Positions 1-11,061 of a DNA stretch of 64,000 nt are shown here, piece by piece. Where the stretch lies: the NCBI GenBank assembly GCA_029747585.1, contig JAPEVF010000072.1:1-64000 (forward strand), in the 5' to 3' direction. Every line of letters begins with the position of its first letter. Position 1 is the stretch's first letter. The notes beneath the pieces are model-generated. The model was not told the origin of the DNA. It worked only from the letters and a program-made list of their open reading frames with translations, and searched no databases. This DNA comes from Pleurotus djamor. Taxonomy: Eukaryota > Basidiomycota > Agaricomycetes > Agaricales > Pleurotaceae. Position numbers and translations under genes: made by a program.

Positions 1-1092
1 GGGGGGTAGTCGACCGGAAATTTGTACAAAATTATANTTTTAGGCATTATGTTTTTTATTATTTTCCTCGCCGCCCCTTGAGTTGGTCATGACTTTCTTA
101 CAACTTTTATTCAGTTTGGTGGCCATCTCTGGTTTTGGCACATTCTCAGGAACCATAATCTTCTCTCCTTCAGAACTATGTAGTAGTATATCAAGGCACT
201 TGATTGCAAGGAACAGACAGTCTAAGAATGATCATACTGACTCACCTATTCATGTTCAACATTGAAAAAACATATGTTTGACAAAGACCTTCAGAAAGCT
301 AGGCTTATCCTAGGGTTTATAAAAGATGAGCCATATCATCAGATAGCTGGGCACTTTCTGCTATGGAAAGGTAAATATAGCAGTGCTATCACAGCAGACA
401 GTATAGGCATTCTAACATATCAGAGTCATTTGAAACATACAAAAATGTCAAATCATCATATTTCTGGTGAGTAAGCAATCCTACACCAGTAATAGTAAGG
501 GAATGGATGGCCCAACCATCAAGGACTTGGTTAGGCATGATTGTACTTCATAGCAGCCCTGTTGCATAGCTTTTATTCATATGTTTTTATAATCTAACAT
601 ATGAAATAGTTGTTATCTCTGCCAAAACATGTCCATTTATAGGCGTGAGACAATGTTTTTAATCAGAAACTTTCCCTCTTCATTTGCAATTTTTGAGTAT
701 TTTCTATGTTTTCCATATGTCATTTCAGTTATATCTCCATGAATACATATCCAATTATAGACTTTCAATAACATTCTGAATCAGCAGGGCTGTAGCTTCA
801 AGTTTGAGTTTTTGACATTTCATATGTTTATTTTGGAATTTTTCGGTTTTGGCAGTGATGTCCCAATATAGAAGGTTATTCTCACCCCTTCTTTCTTCAA
901 TTTCCCACATGAAATTTCCCACACCCATTATTGCCAGAATATCCTAGATGAATAAATCTGAGTTTCAATTTGGCCTGGCCTAAAGTACGTCCAGAAAAAC
1001 CTGAAGCTTTTGGCCAAGAAAACCTGAGCCCAGTGTCAATGAAATTTCCAGGTTTTTCTGAATATAAGGGTCAAAGACTACATCTAGTTGTG
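1..1092 (+). mobile_element. 3' part of an unclassified DNA transposon, AT-rich, no convincing gene
   Basis: AT-rich sequence with no believable coding exon; the two short open frames near 83-474 have no recognisable protein. The last 85 bases match, with the same spacing, the sequence ending at 32593: a block reading AAGAAAACCTG, then AGGTTTTTCT, then AGGGTC, and a terminal AGTTGTG. Immediately after 1092 an open helicase frame begins mid-domain, so this looks like the right end of an element inserted into a Helitron helicase gene. The left end lies outside the window. Class unknown; terminal hairpin-like blocks could fit either a TIR element or a rolling-circle element. Confidence 0.55.
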
Positions 1093-2527
1093 GCGCGTCG
1101 TGGTCAACAAGGACGATTCTTGCTTGGAGCTTTCACGGGTGTAGCAGCGATGCATATTGGAGGCTCAACGATACACGCGCTTATGGGTCTCGGTAAGGAC
1201 GCTNAAAAAGCGTCGTAAGATGAGTAACAAGGCACGACGGAAGATAATGGCACGATGGGAGGTGGTAGACTATCTGTTGATAGATGAAGTCTCGATGATA
1301 GGATGTTCACTGCTGTACGATATCAGCCAAGGTTTAATATCAGCGAAGGGCTGTGATGTTCCGTTCGGGGGGGTCAACATTATCTTCTGTGGAGATTTTG
1401 CCCAACTTCCTCCGGTGCGACAAGTAAGCCTGTTCACCCAAGTCGATACACCATCGGTGAAGACTTCACGGAATTTGAAGCGTAAGCGGGATACGTACGC
1501 GGACAATCCAACGGCTATGGGAAGGATGTTGTGGTTGGACGTAGATTGCGTTGTGGAGCTGAGCGAAGTCATGAGACAATCTGGTCCTGGAAGTTCGGGT
1601 TTCGTATCATTGTTGGGTCGAGTGAGAGATGGACGAGGTACAGAGGAAGATTTTCGTTGTCTGAATGATCGATTACTGCAAGAGATTGATCCGGAAGTGT
1701 TAGCAATGGAATGGTCTGACGTCCCCATTGTTGTTTACTTGAATGCCATGAAGGATGCGTTGAACGTGGCGCTTACGATGTCTTATGCGCGGAAGCATAA
1801 TAAGGCTTGCAATTGGTACTACGCGGAGGATTCTCTTTCCGGTCAGACTGTGACGAATGCTGAGTTAAGAGAGTATCTCTTTTGTCTTGACTCAGGTCGT
1901 TCGAAGCAGAGGATGGGTAAAATGCCTTTGGCTGAAGGGATGCCGGTGATGATTTGTCATAATTACGCCGTTGAAAATGGCGTGGCAAACGGTAGTCTGG
2001 GCACTTTGAGGAGGATATGTTTTAGGATGAGTCCTTACGGACAACGCGTAGTAACCGCGTGCACGGTGCAGCTTGTTGGTTCATCGTTGCAAATCCCAGG
2101 TTTTGACGTGGGTGAAGTACCTGTTTTCCCAGAAGAGACGGATTTGACTTTCCAGCATCCGTTCATTCATAAACAATGTACAGTGAAGCGACGTCAGGTT
2201 AGCTTAATTCCTGGTTTTGCGTTCACTGCGCACAAGTCGGAGGGCATGACATTGACAAGGGCTGTTGTTGACATCGCATCGTGTAAAGGAACCGAAAGTG
2301 TTTATGTCATGTTGTCTCGAGTGAAATCCTTGGAGGGGTTATTAGTACTGAGGCCTTTTGATATCAGGAAATTACGGTGTCATCCTTCGCAAGATAGAAG
2401 AATTGAAACCGACCGCTTAAATGTGTTACGGTTGGAGACGTTGTGCAAGTATGGAGATGAGATAGAGGTTAGAGAATCAGAAAAGATCTTGGCGATGTTG
2501 AGAAGTTTAGGTCGCGGGAGCATGTGA
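1093..2527 (+). pseudogene. Helitron-type PIF1-like helicase, 5'-truncated
   Basis: C-terminal two thirds of a PIF1-family helicase of the kind carried by Helitron rolling-circle transposons. Visible motifs in order: GAFTGVAAMHIGGSTIHAL (motif Ib region), LLIDEVSMIG (Walker B, Asp-Glu), FCGDFAQLPPV (motif III), FTAHKSEGMTL (motif V) and YVMLSRVKSLEGLLVL (motif VI). The Walker A loop (GxGKT) that should lie upstream is absent because the transposon end at 1092 cuts the gene. A single N at 1204 beside an A-run breaks the frame; dropping it rejoins the frame exactly. No Rep (HUH) nuclease domain is in the window. Stop at 2525-2527. A dead remnant, not a host PIF1, judging by the Helitron-style motif spacing and the mobile-element setting. 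Confidence 0.85.
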
Positions 2528-2906
2528 AGGAGAGTGTCGTGTTCGAAGTGTCAGTCAGTATGTTAGTGAGCAAGAGTTTCTGTTGATTGATTACACTATG
2601 TTCAAGGCTACGCCTCTGGAATTACAACATTGTGAGAGGAAGCTGTGCTCAGGCTTAGGTGTACAGAGTTGTGATGATCTCCATGTAAGATAATGTAGCG
2701 TTATTGATCGCTTCTCCTCCTTCTGTTACTATGGACACCTGGTCGCTACCGCACGAGAAAGTATACTTCTTAGCTTGTCGCCCCGCGAATGGGGCTGTCT
2801 TAGTCAGCATGGGTATTTTGGGGTTGTTGGCTATCCGGTGTGGAAGTTACTAACCAATTTCTCCACTGCTGACAGTAAGGACTTCGCCGAAGTGTGCAAC
2901 GTAATA
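2528..2906. other. spacer between Helitron helicase and Ngaro-like element
   Basis: No gene seen. It lies between the helicase stop and the outer copy of the 181-bp repeat, so it probably holds the Helitron 3' region, but no clear CTRR terminus with hairpin could be assigned. Confidence 0.4.
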
Positions 2907-3087
2907 ATCTATCTCACTCCCAGATGGCATCGAAATAATGTATTTCGCAGTCGCCCGTGCTCTCTTGCCCAGAGACTGAGTCCCACGCCCAGAGAGATGA
3001 AGGATGATGGGCAGGGACATCAGCCGAACCCAAGGAAAGGGAATCTCTGATGCAGAGAGGACCCGAACCAAAGGCCGAGCTCAAGCC
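2907..3087 (-). repeat. outer copy (B2) of 181-bp split direct repeat
   Basis: Identical base for base to 3416-3596 over 181 bp. Read on the minus strand the order is recombinase, B1 (3596-3416), spacer (3415-3088), B2 (3087-2907). This B1-A2-B2 order is the split direct repeat layout known for Ngaro/PAT-type tyrosine recombinase retrotransposons. Perfect identity implies a recent insertion or recent gene conversion. Confidence 0.8.
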
Positions 3088-3415
3088 GGCAGTGGCGAGA
3101 CGTGAGTACGTAGAGCTACCGTATAAATGTATGTAGTGATAACAATGGAATCATGAGAAGGGTCAGTGGAAGGGTGGGGGAAAAAACAAAGTCGCTCGAT
3201 CGCTATCGAGCGTACAGTGTAAGAGACAGAGAGACTAATAGGGTATGGACGGCATACCTATCGAGCGTACAGTGTAAGAGACAGAGAGACGAAAGAAAAA
3301 CATACGAGTGGCGGCGAGAAATAAATACGGAGAGAACAAAGCAAGAAAACGGATAGGAGATAGGGGAGAAAGGAGGTCGCCTGATAGACCGTAGATAATC
3401 AAAGATTATCCTCTC
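3088..3415 (-). repeat. candidate A2 segment of split direct repeats, with inner 33-bp duplication
   Basis: Unique spacer between the two 181-bp copies; it is the expected A2 block. It contains a 33-bp near-tandem duplication at 3203-3235 and 3258-3290 (core TATCGAGCGTACAGTGTAAG). No matching A1 copy is visible upstream of the recombinase (towards higher coordinates), as expected if the element is 5'-truncated. Confidence 0.55.
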
Positions 3416-3596
3416 ATCTATCTCACTCCCAGATGGCATCGAAATAATGTATTTCGCAGTCGCCCGTGCTCTCTTGCCCAGAGACTGAGTCCCACGCCCA
3501 GAGAGATGAAGGATGATGGGCAGGGACATCAGCCGAACCCAAGGAAAGGGAATCTCTGATGCAGAGAGGACCCGAACCAAAGGCCGAGCTCAAGCC
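3416..3596 (-). repeat. inner copy (B1) of 181-bp split direct repeat
   Basis: Second copy of the perfect 181-bp repeat, overlapping the 3' end of the tyrosine recombinase reading frame (stop near 3590). Same orientation as 2907-3087. Confidence 0.8.
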
Positions 3597-4650
3597 AGAG
3601 AAGGAACGAGGCGAAGATCCGTAGGAGCGGGATGCCGAGGAGGGAGTGAGGCCCAATGAAGCTGGAAGGACATATTAAGCAGTTGATCGCGGGGAGTGTC
3701 AATGTAGAGCTTGTATGCGTCGCTACGCCATCGACCCAACTGTTGGATCAAATGATCAGGGTAACCAGCCGCGGCAGCACTAGATGCTGCACCTCGACGA
3801 AAGCTATGACCTGAGAATCCAGATGGGTCGCAACCGGCGAGAAGCAAGGAAAGCTTGAGACGAGCAATGAAGTTGTCCCTGGTTAGAGGTAAACCGTCGG
3901 ATGAGACGAAAAGGGGGGAATTAGGAGGACGAGGGTCAGACTTGAAAAGCTGTTGAAGCGCCGAGACGGGACAGGTGGAGGTACCGGGAGCAGCGGCAAT
4001 GTACAGGGGAACTCCCTTTCGAAAGGGGTCTGTTTTGGAAGAAGGAAGGGTAACAATAATAAACGCGGCATCATCAAAAGATGGCTGAAAGTCCACGGAC
4101 GCACGAGTGAGGTGGACAGATGGGTCAAAAGAGTTGGCCTTGGCCACGGTGAATTCCCCACAGCGAAGAAAGCCTGCAAAAGCCAGTTTCGCTGCTGCCT
4201 GGAAAACAATCAATTCGTGTGAAGTGGGATCGTTGAGTGCGATCTTCCGAAGAATCTCAATTGTGATTGGCTGCTTGGGGTTGCGTGAACGTTCCCCTTG
4301 GTATCTGCGAATGCCACGGATGACACGCTGGACCATGGGAGACTCGCAGCTGGTAAAAGGGACATCCGCGTCGACATGGAGGGAACGAACGGCGGACAGG
4401 TAGGATTTAATGGTTTTGGGTTGGAGTCCCTTATTTCCGAGGAACATGTAGGAATAAGTCCCAATGGGCAGAGACTATCACGCTTACGACGGATAATGAT
4501 GGTGAAACGAATGTTTTCGTTGGTAGATGGTAATACGCGCCACGACCAAGGTAGGTTGTGATTGACTTTTAGGACGATTGTTATCAAGTAGTGACGGTAT
4601 GCGTGTGTGGGGAACTCACCGAAACGTAAAATTGGTGCGGGGTCAGCCAT
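3590..4650 (-). pseudogene. tyrosine recombinase of a Ngaro-like YR retrotransposon
   Basis: Tyrosine recombinase of the fungal YR-retrotransposon type. The main frame (about 4447-3590) has a SAM-like N-terminal core with GLQPKTIKSYLSAVRSLHVD, then a catalytic domain with the first Arg in GFLRCGEFTV, the His/Arg pair in GHSFRRGAASS and the nucleophile Tyr in SDAYKLYIDTP. All four R-H-R-Y residues are present. The N-terminal part (MADPAPILRFGEFP onward, from 4650) is in another frame, and the segment ending near LIPTCSSE joins the main frame only through a frameshift or a small deletion, so this copy may be damaged. No reverse transcriptase or RNase H is found upstream, so the element is 5'-truncated. 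A Crypton would lack split repeats; the B1-A2-B2 repeats favour Ngaro. Confidence 0.82.
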
Positions 4651-5376
4651 GATGTATGAGAAAGCATCATGTCTTAATGTGAATATATATACATCAGGCT
4701 AGCACCATGAATCCTGGCGGTGTCTAATGTTGTGAACACTGAGTCGTCATGTTGATCGCGTCTGAGTGATACCATGAGAATGGTTCCGACTTCTTGAACA
4801 TGGGACGCCATCCAGACCCAGCGAGGTAAAGGCCTGCGGCTGGATATGTTCCTGACACACGGTTGATCATTACTACCGTCTTGCTTTGCAACGTCATAAT
4901 GTCTATCGCGTACCCTGACAAAGGATACGTGTCGTTAGGATGTGAAGTGGGTTACTGAATGTGTGGTTAATTACCGTTGGGAAGTTGATGTTCGTCAAGA
5001 ATCATTGTTGAAGAGAGTGTCTTCAAGTTTAGACGGTAACGTTACTCTTCATCATGAATTGTATACAACTGGCGTCATTGGACTGCGATGATGTAGTTTT
5101 AGGGAAAGGATCGTCGGCAATTCGCGATGACGTATGTACATCGCATGGACACGATAAGCATCTGGATCTTCAAGACTTCACCTCAAAACTTCACCTCGGA
5201 GAGAGAAATAATGTACATTGATTCAGACATAGGAAACTCAGATTCCTAGTATCCTACCGTCACAGGTGTTCTAGGATGTAAAAGCATTTGCCAAGTGAAT
5301 GATGTCATTGATGTGATTTTTACCTTATAAGGCTATGTTTGTGCACAGGGTAACACAACAAGCATTAGTGTGGAAA
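4651..5376. other. intergenic region upstream of the 5377 gene
   Basis: No coding exon recognised. A TGACGTA motif lies at 5128-5134 and a TATA-like CTTATAAGG near 5322. Repeated ATGATGTCAT-like words occur around 5295-5312. Confidence 0.4.
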
Positions 5377-7071
5377 ATGCCTCGTCACGCTTCGAAGAAA
5401 GCTATGTCTAAGCCGTCCGTGGCTGAACGTGCCCAGTCGCCTCTAGCAGAATGCGTATCGAATGGGGAAGATGTGGACGACCTGTCGAGCGATTCAGTTC
5501 TACATGAAAGTACTTCCCAAGATGTCAAAGAAGCCGCCGATGTTACCTGTGGTGACAGTCCCTCAGTCAAGACGGACGCTGACTCCTTGAACACACTCTC
5601 CGCATCCGAGGAAGAGGATCCGGAGGTCAAGGTCGAGGATACCTTGACGAGCGCTATGGAGGATAATATGCTGATGACTTCGGATGCGATGGCTTTCAGG
5701 CCTTTGGATGAGACCGAAATTGCGGATAGATATCCGGAACAAAGTGATCTCGTACGCGCTCGTTTTTTGAAGGGTATGTCCAGTCATCGGCTGTAATTCT
5801 TCCTGTTGATTTCTTTGTCTTAGATGGTCCTTATCATCAATTACTTATCAAGCTCATGTTGACGAAGTCGCCGTCGATGTTTCTGGCCACGGCGAAGTAT
5901 CGGACTCATTTTCTTTCATCGACTACTCCAAGAGAGATCGCATTTATACGGGGAAATGGTTCTCTTGCAATTTTCACTTGTTTTGGTGAAATCGCATCAC
6001 CAGAAGAAGGAACCGTGTTGACCGCGAAGGGTAATCACTTTTCAGGACCGGCGGGGGAGGTAAGTGAGACATTGTCGCGTGTTCATCCGGAGTACTGAAA
6101 AGACGTAGAGCTTTAAGTATCTGACGGATGAATCGAAGTGTAAGAACATCCTAGTACTACGTCGGCCTTCCCTAGCGCCCTCAGCGGTACATCACTATTT
6201 CGGGGAACAAATCAGCTTATTGGAAAAGCTTATGAGTGTGACAACGAAGGTTGAAGATGAGGTAAGTTGTACTTGGCCTATGAGTCCTTCAGTGTTAATC
6301 AGACGTGGTCTCGTAGCAATGGAGGACGTACAAGTGGATTCGTGCGACATCTGGTGACAGGGATGATACTCCCAATAGCATTATCGTCTCAACGCCTCGT
6401 ATCTATATGGTACGTTCTTTTCGTTTCGGTCCGTAGATTAGCTGATCCGGTGCCCCAAAGCCTCCTCCAGAGGGAGCAAGCTCGAGAACATACAAAGACT
6501 CTAATATAGAGATGGAAGACGCTACCATGAGCAGTCAGAATGATAAGACTCCTTGGTGTAAGTCCGTGTGCAGGTTCTCGTATTGAACGGAACACTGAGG
6601 GATGTTAGTCAAAATAGCTGATGTACGCGAAGGGGCGGTTTATGACCCTGTTTGTCTGAGTGACTATGGCGGACCGTATTTTCAACTCCAAAAGAACAAA
6701 GTCGCTCAACAAAGCTTCTACGACATCAACAACAAGTTGATTCCACCTTGGGAAACATATGAAAAGTTGCGTACGGGGACCCTAGTAGTTGTGAATGTTG
6801 CGCTTTCGTGCTATATCAGTCAAAGAGAAAAACGAAAGGTGTGTTCGCTTCTTCTTCGGGTCCAATTCGCGTTAACATCATGAAATTCTAGTTTTACACA
6901 ATCAAGTTACAGAAGCTTCGAGTCTTAGCGGAATCGGACGAGCAAGTCCATATGCGCTACGTACCGGGAGTTTCTATCGTTGGACGAGAAATGGAAAGGA
7001 AAATCGAGGAAAACGGGGAAGTAGACGACTTTCGCGCACCTAAACGGCATAAATTGGTGCATGGACTGTAA
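5377..7071 (+). CDS. Agaricomycete-type protein of unknown function, 461 aa, 7 exons
   Basis: Exons 5377-5773, 5824-6059, 6109-6261, 6317-6409, 6461-6557, 6609-6838, 6892-7071; all joins keep frame, giving 461 residues. The start is the second ATG (MPRHASKKAM); an ATG at 5335 lies in the same frame but sits almost on the TATA-like box. Residues 1-115 are acidic and Ser-rich with no fold. The middle has ATAKYRTHFLSSTTPREIAF and the C-terminal third has YDPVCLSDYGGPYFQLQ followed by PPWETYEKLRTGTLVVVNVA. The last motif, with alternating hydrophobic residues after RTGTLV, resembles an OB-fold strand pattern, but I cannot name a domain. From memory such C-termini recur in many Agaricomycete genomes as multi-copy hypothetical proteins; this is recollection, not a search. 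No sign of decay. Confidence 0.7.
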
Positions 7072-7535
7072 GGATGGACGTCATAGGATGAAATGTTGAC
7101 ATCAAAGGTAAGTATAAGTCGTAGGATAAGTGAATGTATGACGTTTGGTTAGAAAATAAATAAAAAATTGGGGGGGGGGGGGGTAAAACGTTTGCAAATG
7201 ACTTAATTAGTTGTCAAGTCTAGCTTTGAGATGTTATGTGTCATGTCTACACATCAATGATGATGATCGTAGATGAAGTGGATGACCATACGCTGACGTA
7301 GCGTCACTCATGAGTGATAGGGAGGAACGAATCCCTTGTGTCACTAGGTCTATGAACGATGTTCGCAATGTCTTTGTTTGTTCCTCGTAGTAACTCTATA
7401 AAGACTCCGTGTTCGGTGTGGGTGTCCAGTTAACCAACACTGTTATCCGCGAGCTTGTTAAGTTCTATAACAGCAGAACTTGACCATCTTCTCCGATTAA
7501 CTCAGTCGGTTATCGTAATTTCCCAAATCGGTTAC
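7072..7535. promoter_or_regulatory. upstream region of first NTase-like gene
   Basis: Contains a 14-base G run near 7171-7184, a perfect interrupted palindrome TGACG-TAG-CGTCA at 7294-7306, an adjoining CTCATGAG, and a TATA-like CTCTATAAAG near 7393. These precede the ATG at 7536 by about 140-240 bases, a plausible promoter layout. Confidence 0.4.
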
Positions 7536-8754
7536 ATGTGGCGAATGCCAAACGTTTCTTGGGCTGAGCATGCCCCCGTTGATACGTCCGCTAACGTGGA
7601 CGGTAAGTTGGATTTCATCCGGCAATGTGCTTGAATAACACTGTTGCACAGTCTTCCAGACTTACATTCACTCGTTTGACCGTTTATTACAACAACATTT
7701 CTTCCCTCGGCATTTCGCAGGATTCCGCAAGATGCAGTCGATCTCAGGCCTTGTCATCTCAGGTTCAACGGTTTTGAATTTTCTCAGAGCGGAGTCTAAC
7801 ACCTTCAATGATCTGGATTTGTATGTCGATGTCGTCAATACCGAGTATGCTTTTGCATGGATGCGGAGCACCGGGTGTATTGCGCATCACAAATTGGAAC
7901 CTGTCGATTTTATGAACATTTTTGAACGTTTGCTTGAGACTGTCTTAGGAATTCGTCTCGAGAACGTTCGCGACGCCGGTTCAGATGAGATGAAGGCTGC
8001 TTTACGGGCATTGACGCCTGGAGAGCAATTTGCGCCAGGCCAACGACCCGCTGTCCTGGATGTTCGCTATTATTCGGCCCCGCAGATCCTTCATGTCATG
8101 GATTTCTTGTCACCGAAGAAGACAAAGATCCAATTGATCATATGTGTCTCTGGAGTCATGGATACTTTGTTGCGTTTTCATAGTAGTGAGTCAANTTTTT
8201 TTCGCTAAAATTATAATTTTTAATCTATTTTACTTAATTAGGTCAAGTGATGAATTTTGTGACGGCGCAAGCATGCTATTGTCTTTTCCCAAAGGAAACG
8301 ATCGAGATGAAGATGAGTCTTATGTTCAAAGAACCAGATTACAAGACTACTCTAGCGTTGAAGAAGTATCGTAATCGTGGATGGGTTTATCTAGAGTCGG
8401 AAGTGGATGCCCAAGAACGCCGCGTCTTTCCCGCGGGTACGCGTACGTATGGGGGTTCGGATTGCTTACGCGTCCCTTTGCTCCCCGTGATGCCCGAGTT
8501 GGACAGCGCTTATGATGAGGCATATCGTAACGTCCCTGTCACCCTTGCGTACGACGACGCCTATTCAGGAAAGCCTTCTATCTCTCATAACAGGTTGGGT
8601 ATTCTGTTATCTGCTTGGACATTCCCTGATCAATGCTGATCAATCGCATTTTCACAGCCCTGTTGTTAGCATCGTATCGTTGACCGATGGAGGCCCCGCA
8701 TCGACCGATGAAGGCCCTTCATCGATTATTAGCGTCAAGTCTGAGAGTGATTAA
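7536..8754 (+). CDS. NTase-fold-like protein, array member A (349 aa, no F-box)
   Basis: Exons 7536-7602, 7652-8185, 8242-8593, 8658-8754 give 349 residues. The core starts with SFDRLLQQHF, then SGLVISGSTVLNFL and, after a short loop, FNDLDLYVDV. This Gly-Ser ... Asp-x-Asp arrangement is the hallmark start of a nucleotidyltransferase fold, and this copy keeps DLDL intact. A later strand KTKIQLIICVS lacks the third acidic residue. After the phase-1 intron comes the family block MNFVTAQACYCLFPKETIE, then a variable tail ending in SVKSESD. Function unknown. Intron positions and phases match members B, C and D. The N at 8195 lies in intron 2 and is harmless. The function guess rests on motif shape only. 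Confidence 0.72.
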
Positions 8755-9344
8755 TTGGTGTGCCACAAGAAGGATGTCAGTCTTTGGATGCAAACAGTTT
8801 CATATGGTCAATTGCGTTTCTTTTTCAAATTTGTAAAAACCCTAGCGTCGATGATATGTACATTAGTGATGTCAAAAGTAACCTTGTTCAACCAACAAAG
8901 ACTTTGGATTGTCAGATGAAGACCAAGTTTAAATTTGGTATCTCGGTTCAGACCCTATGACATCATTTAAAGTTTGTTCATGTTCACGCCCTAGAACAGA
9001 AGTTAATTGCGTTACGGTTTCCGGAAAGACGTGTTGCGTCTTTGAACATGTGGGTAATGGCTCATGGCCGATTGGAATCGTAACCTCGGGAGTGACGTGT
9101 TTTTGGTCTATCTTTGTAGCTTTGTCGAAGAGATCCATGGACTTGAGGGTAAAGGCTTACTTGGCTGTGGTCTGTCCTTTGTCGTAGGGTAGTTCCTCAA
9201 TGACTCTTGTGTAAGGTGTGCTCGGGTATAAAAACCTAACACTTTCCAGTAGCAGACTCCAACAATCTATTACTTTCGATTTTCAAGGTACTACATCGTC
9301 ATAGCCAGTATTAGAGTGGATATTGACTCCAAATTCGCTTTCAG
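8755..9344. promoter_or_regulatory. intergenic / promoter of array member B
   Basis: No gene seen. TGACGT at 9093-9098 and a good TATA box (GGGTATAAAAACC) near 9227-9239, about 110 bases before the chosen ATG at 9345. Confidence 0.45.
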
Positions 9345-11061
9345 ATGCCAGTTGCACGACGAATTATCACCAGGAGATTGTCAATGACACCCCGACGAAG
9401 TCAGCGATTAACAGAACCAGTACGTGTTGATTATGCATAGCGCTTTACATTACTAACGTTGTGGATTGGGAACAGGGATTTTGTGTTAGCAGTTCCCCGG
9501 AACCCCCTTCCAGTTCTTCCGCGTCACCTGTTGAGGAAGTCGTCATCAAGTCTCCGGGTGTGACCAATGTTGCCCGCATGCCGCACGTTGTTAACATGGC
9601 CAATGCTGCCGGCTTTGCTGCGGTGGCGAACGTCGCGGGTACGACCAATGCTCCGGTCATCTCCAATATTGCAGGCGCTACCAACGCTTCCGGTACTTCC
9701 AATGTCGCAGGTAGTACCAACGTCTCCAACATCGCAAGCACTACCAACGCCTCCGACACGCCCAACTTGACGGGCATTACCAACACCTCCGGCACACCCA
9801 ATGTCGCAGGTACAACTAATGCCTCTGCCACACCCAACATCGCAGGCACTACCAGCGCGCCTGGTATCAGTAATGGCGTGACCAGCATCATCTCGCGACT
9901 CTCCAGTGTCACGAATTTCAACGAGTATATCTGGTCTCACGATCGGTTACTTCGTGCCCACTTCCCACCGGCTTCCATCAGAGTGTTCCGCGCGTTACAG
10001 GCTGCTTCAGGACTTGTAATTTCGGGAGTTTCTGCCATGGCGTATCTGAGCGTGATCTCTGATGCTGGTCGTGAACTGGACTTGTATGTCCAAGTCGACT
10101 CGTCGTTGGCTGCGGGAACCGGGTTGGAACACTTGGACTGTATCGCGCTTACGCCTGCTGGAGAAAAGACCACTTTTACCAACGCGGTGACGAAGTTCAA
10201 TACTGGTAATTTGCGGGTACATATCCGATGCCCGGCTCATATGGCCAATTGCCACACTTACATAGGCCCTGAGGACAGATGCCCTCGCTACTTCGTGCGC
10301 GACGATGGCTTGGCCTGCACTCAGGGTAACGTCCAATTCGCCAATAAGATCGTTTACGCGGTCATTCCTTTTCTCAGTCCTCTGCGTACGAGGATCAACC
10401 TCGTCATTTCTATCTGTCCAGTTGCGAATTTGATTACTTATTTCCATAGTAGTAAGTCTTTCATGATCTTCAAACCGAGCTATTGCTGATCATGGTTTCT
10501 TAGCGATGCTCTTCAATGCCATCACAGCAAACAATTGCTACAGTTTCTTTCCTCGGGAAACTGTCGTGGACAGAGTCGCATTATCTATCCAAAGTAAGGA
10601 AGTGTACCAAAGCGATGTCCGCGCCAAATTTCGGTCGTACGGATACAGAATTGTTTCCAACGGCGTCGAGGCGTGTAAACTCAACATGTTCTATCCTGGT
10701 CCGCGTTCTGTCAGTGCTGGTAACGTCCTCATGATTCCGATGGTACGGGCCGATGCGGTTCTTCCTTGTCTTGTCGACGACGACCTACGTTCTGCTCAAT
10801 ACGTCTTGACTTTCACCGGTCAACTCTTTGCAGACGCGAAAATCGCGTATATCAAGTCCGTTTATTATCATTCTACGTTGCTAAAATGACCTAACATTGA
10901 CTAGGACGATGGCCAATACCGACACTGTGGCATCTGGAGGCACGAGACATGCGTCCGGAGCTGAGGGGCAGGCTTCTGGAACTGAGGGGCAGGCGTCTGG
11001 AACTGAGGGACAGGGTTCGGGAAACATGGTGCATGCCGCTGCAGCTGCAGGTCAAGCTTAG
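9345..11061 (+). CDS. NTase-fold-like protein, array member B, with 12-residue repeat region (519 aa)
   Basis: Exons 9345-9419, 9476-10451, 10504-10855, 10905-11061; 519 residues. The start is the first ATG after the TATA box and gives a basic leader MPVARRIITRRLSMTPRRS. Residues about 79-159 are six 12-residue units plus one 9-residue unit on the theme AGTTNASGTPNV. The conserved core follows: SHDRLLRAHFPPASI, SGLVISGVSAMAYL, then GRELDLYVQV, where the first Asp of DxD is Glu. Strand TRINLVISI again lacks the third acid. After the phase-1 intron: MLFNAITANNCYSFFPRET. Exon 3 is 352 bp, exactly as in member A. The last exon encodes a second repeat, ASGTEGQ, three times. Low-complexity ends suggest rapid length evolution. 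Unknown function. Confidence 0.7.
9635..9877 (+). repeat. coding minisatellite, 36-bp units (AGTTNASGTPNV type)
   Basis: Seven units (six of 36 bp, one of 27 bp) in frame inside array member B. Units vary (AGATNASGTSNV, AGSTNVSNI, ASTTNASDTPNL, TGITNTSGTPNV and others) but Asn at positions 5 and 11 recur. Length always stays a multiple of three. Confidence 0.85.

Noticed and set aside
83..474. Two short open frames (60 and 70 codons) at the left edge
   Set aside because: No motif, AT-rich surroundings, no start context or splice partners; lies inside a transposon remnant.
3153..3356. 67-codon plus-strand frame between the 181-bp repeats
   Set aside because: Arises from the duplicated 33-bp unit in the A2 segment; no protein-like conservation.
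9445..9940. Minus-strand frames of 138-158 codons opposite the repeat region of member B
   Set aside because: Repetitive DNA stays open in several frames; the plus-strand exon with conserved introns explains the region.
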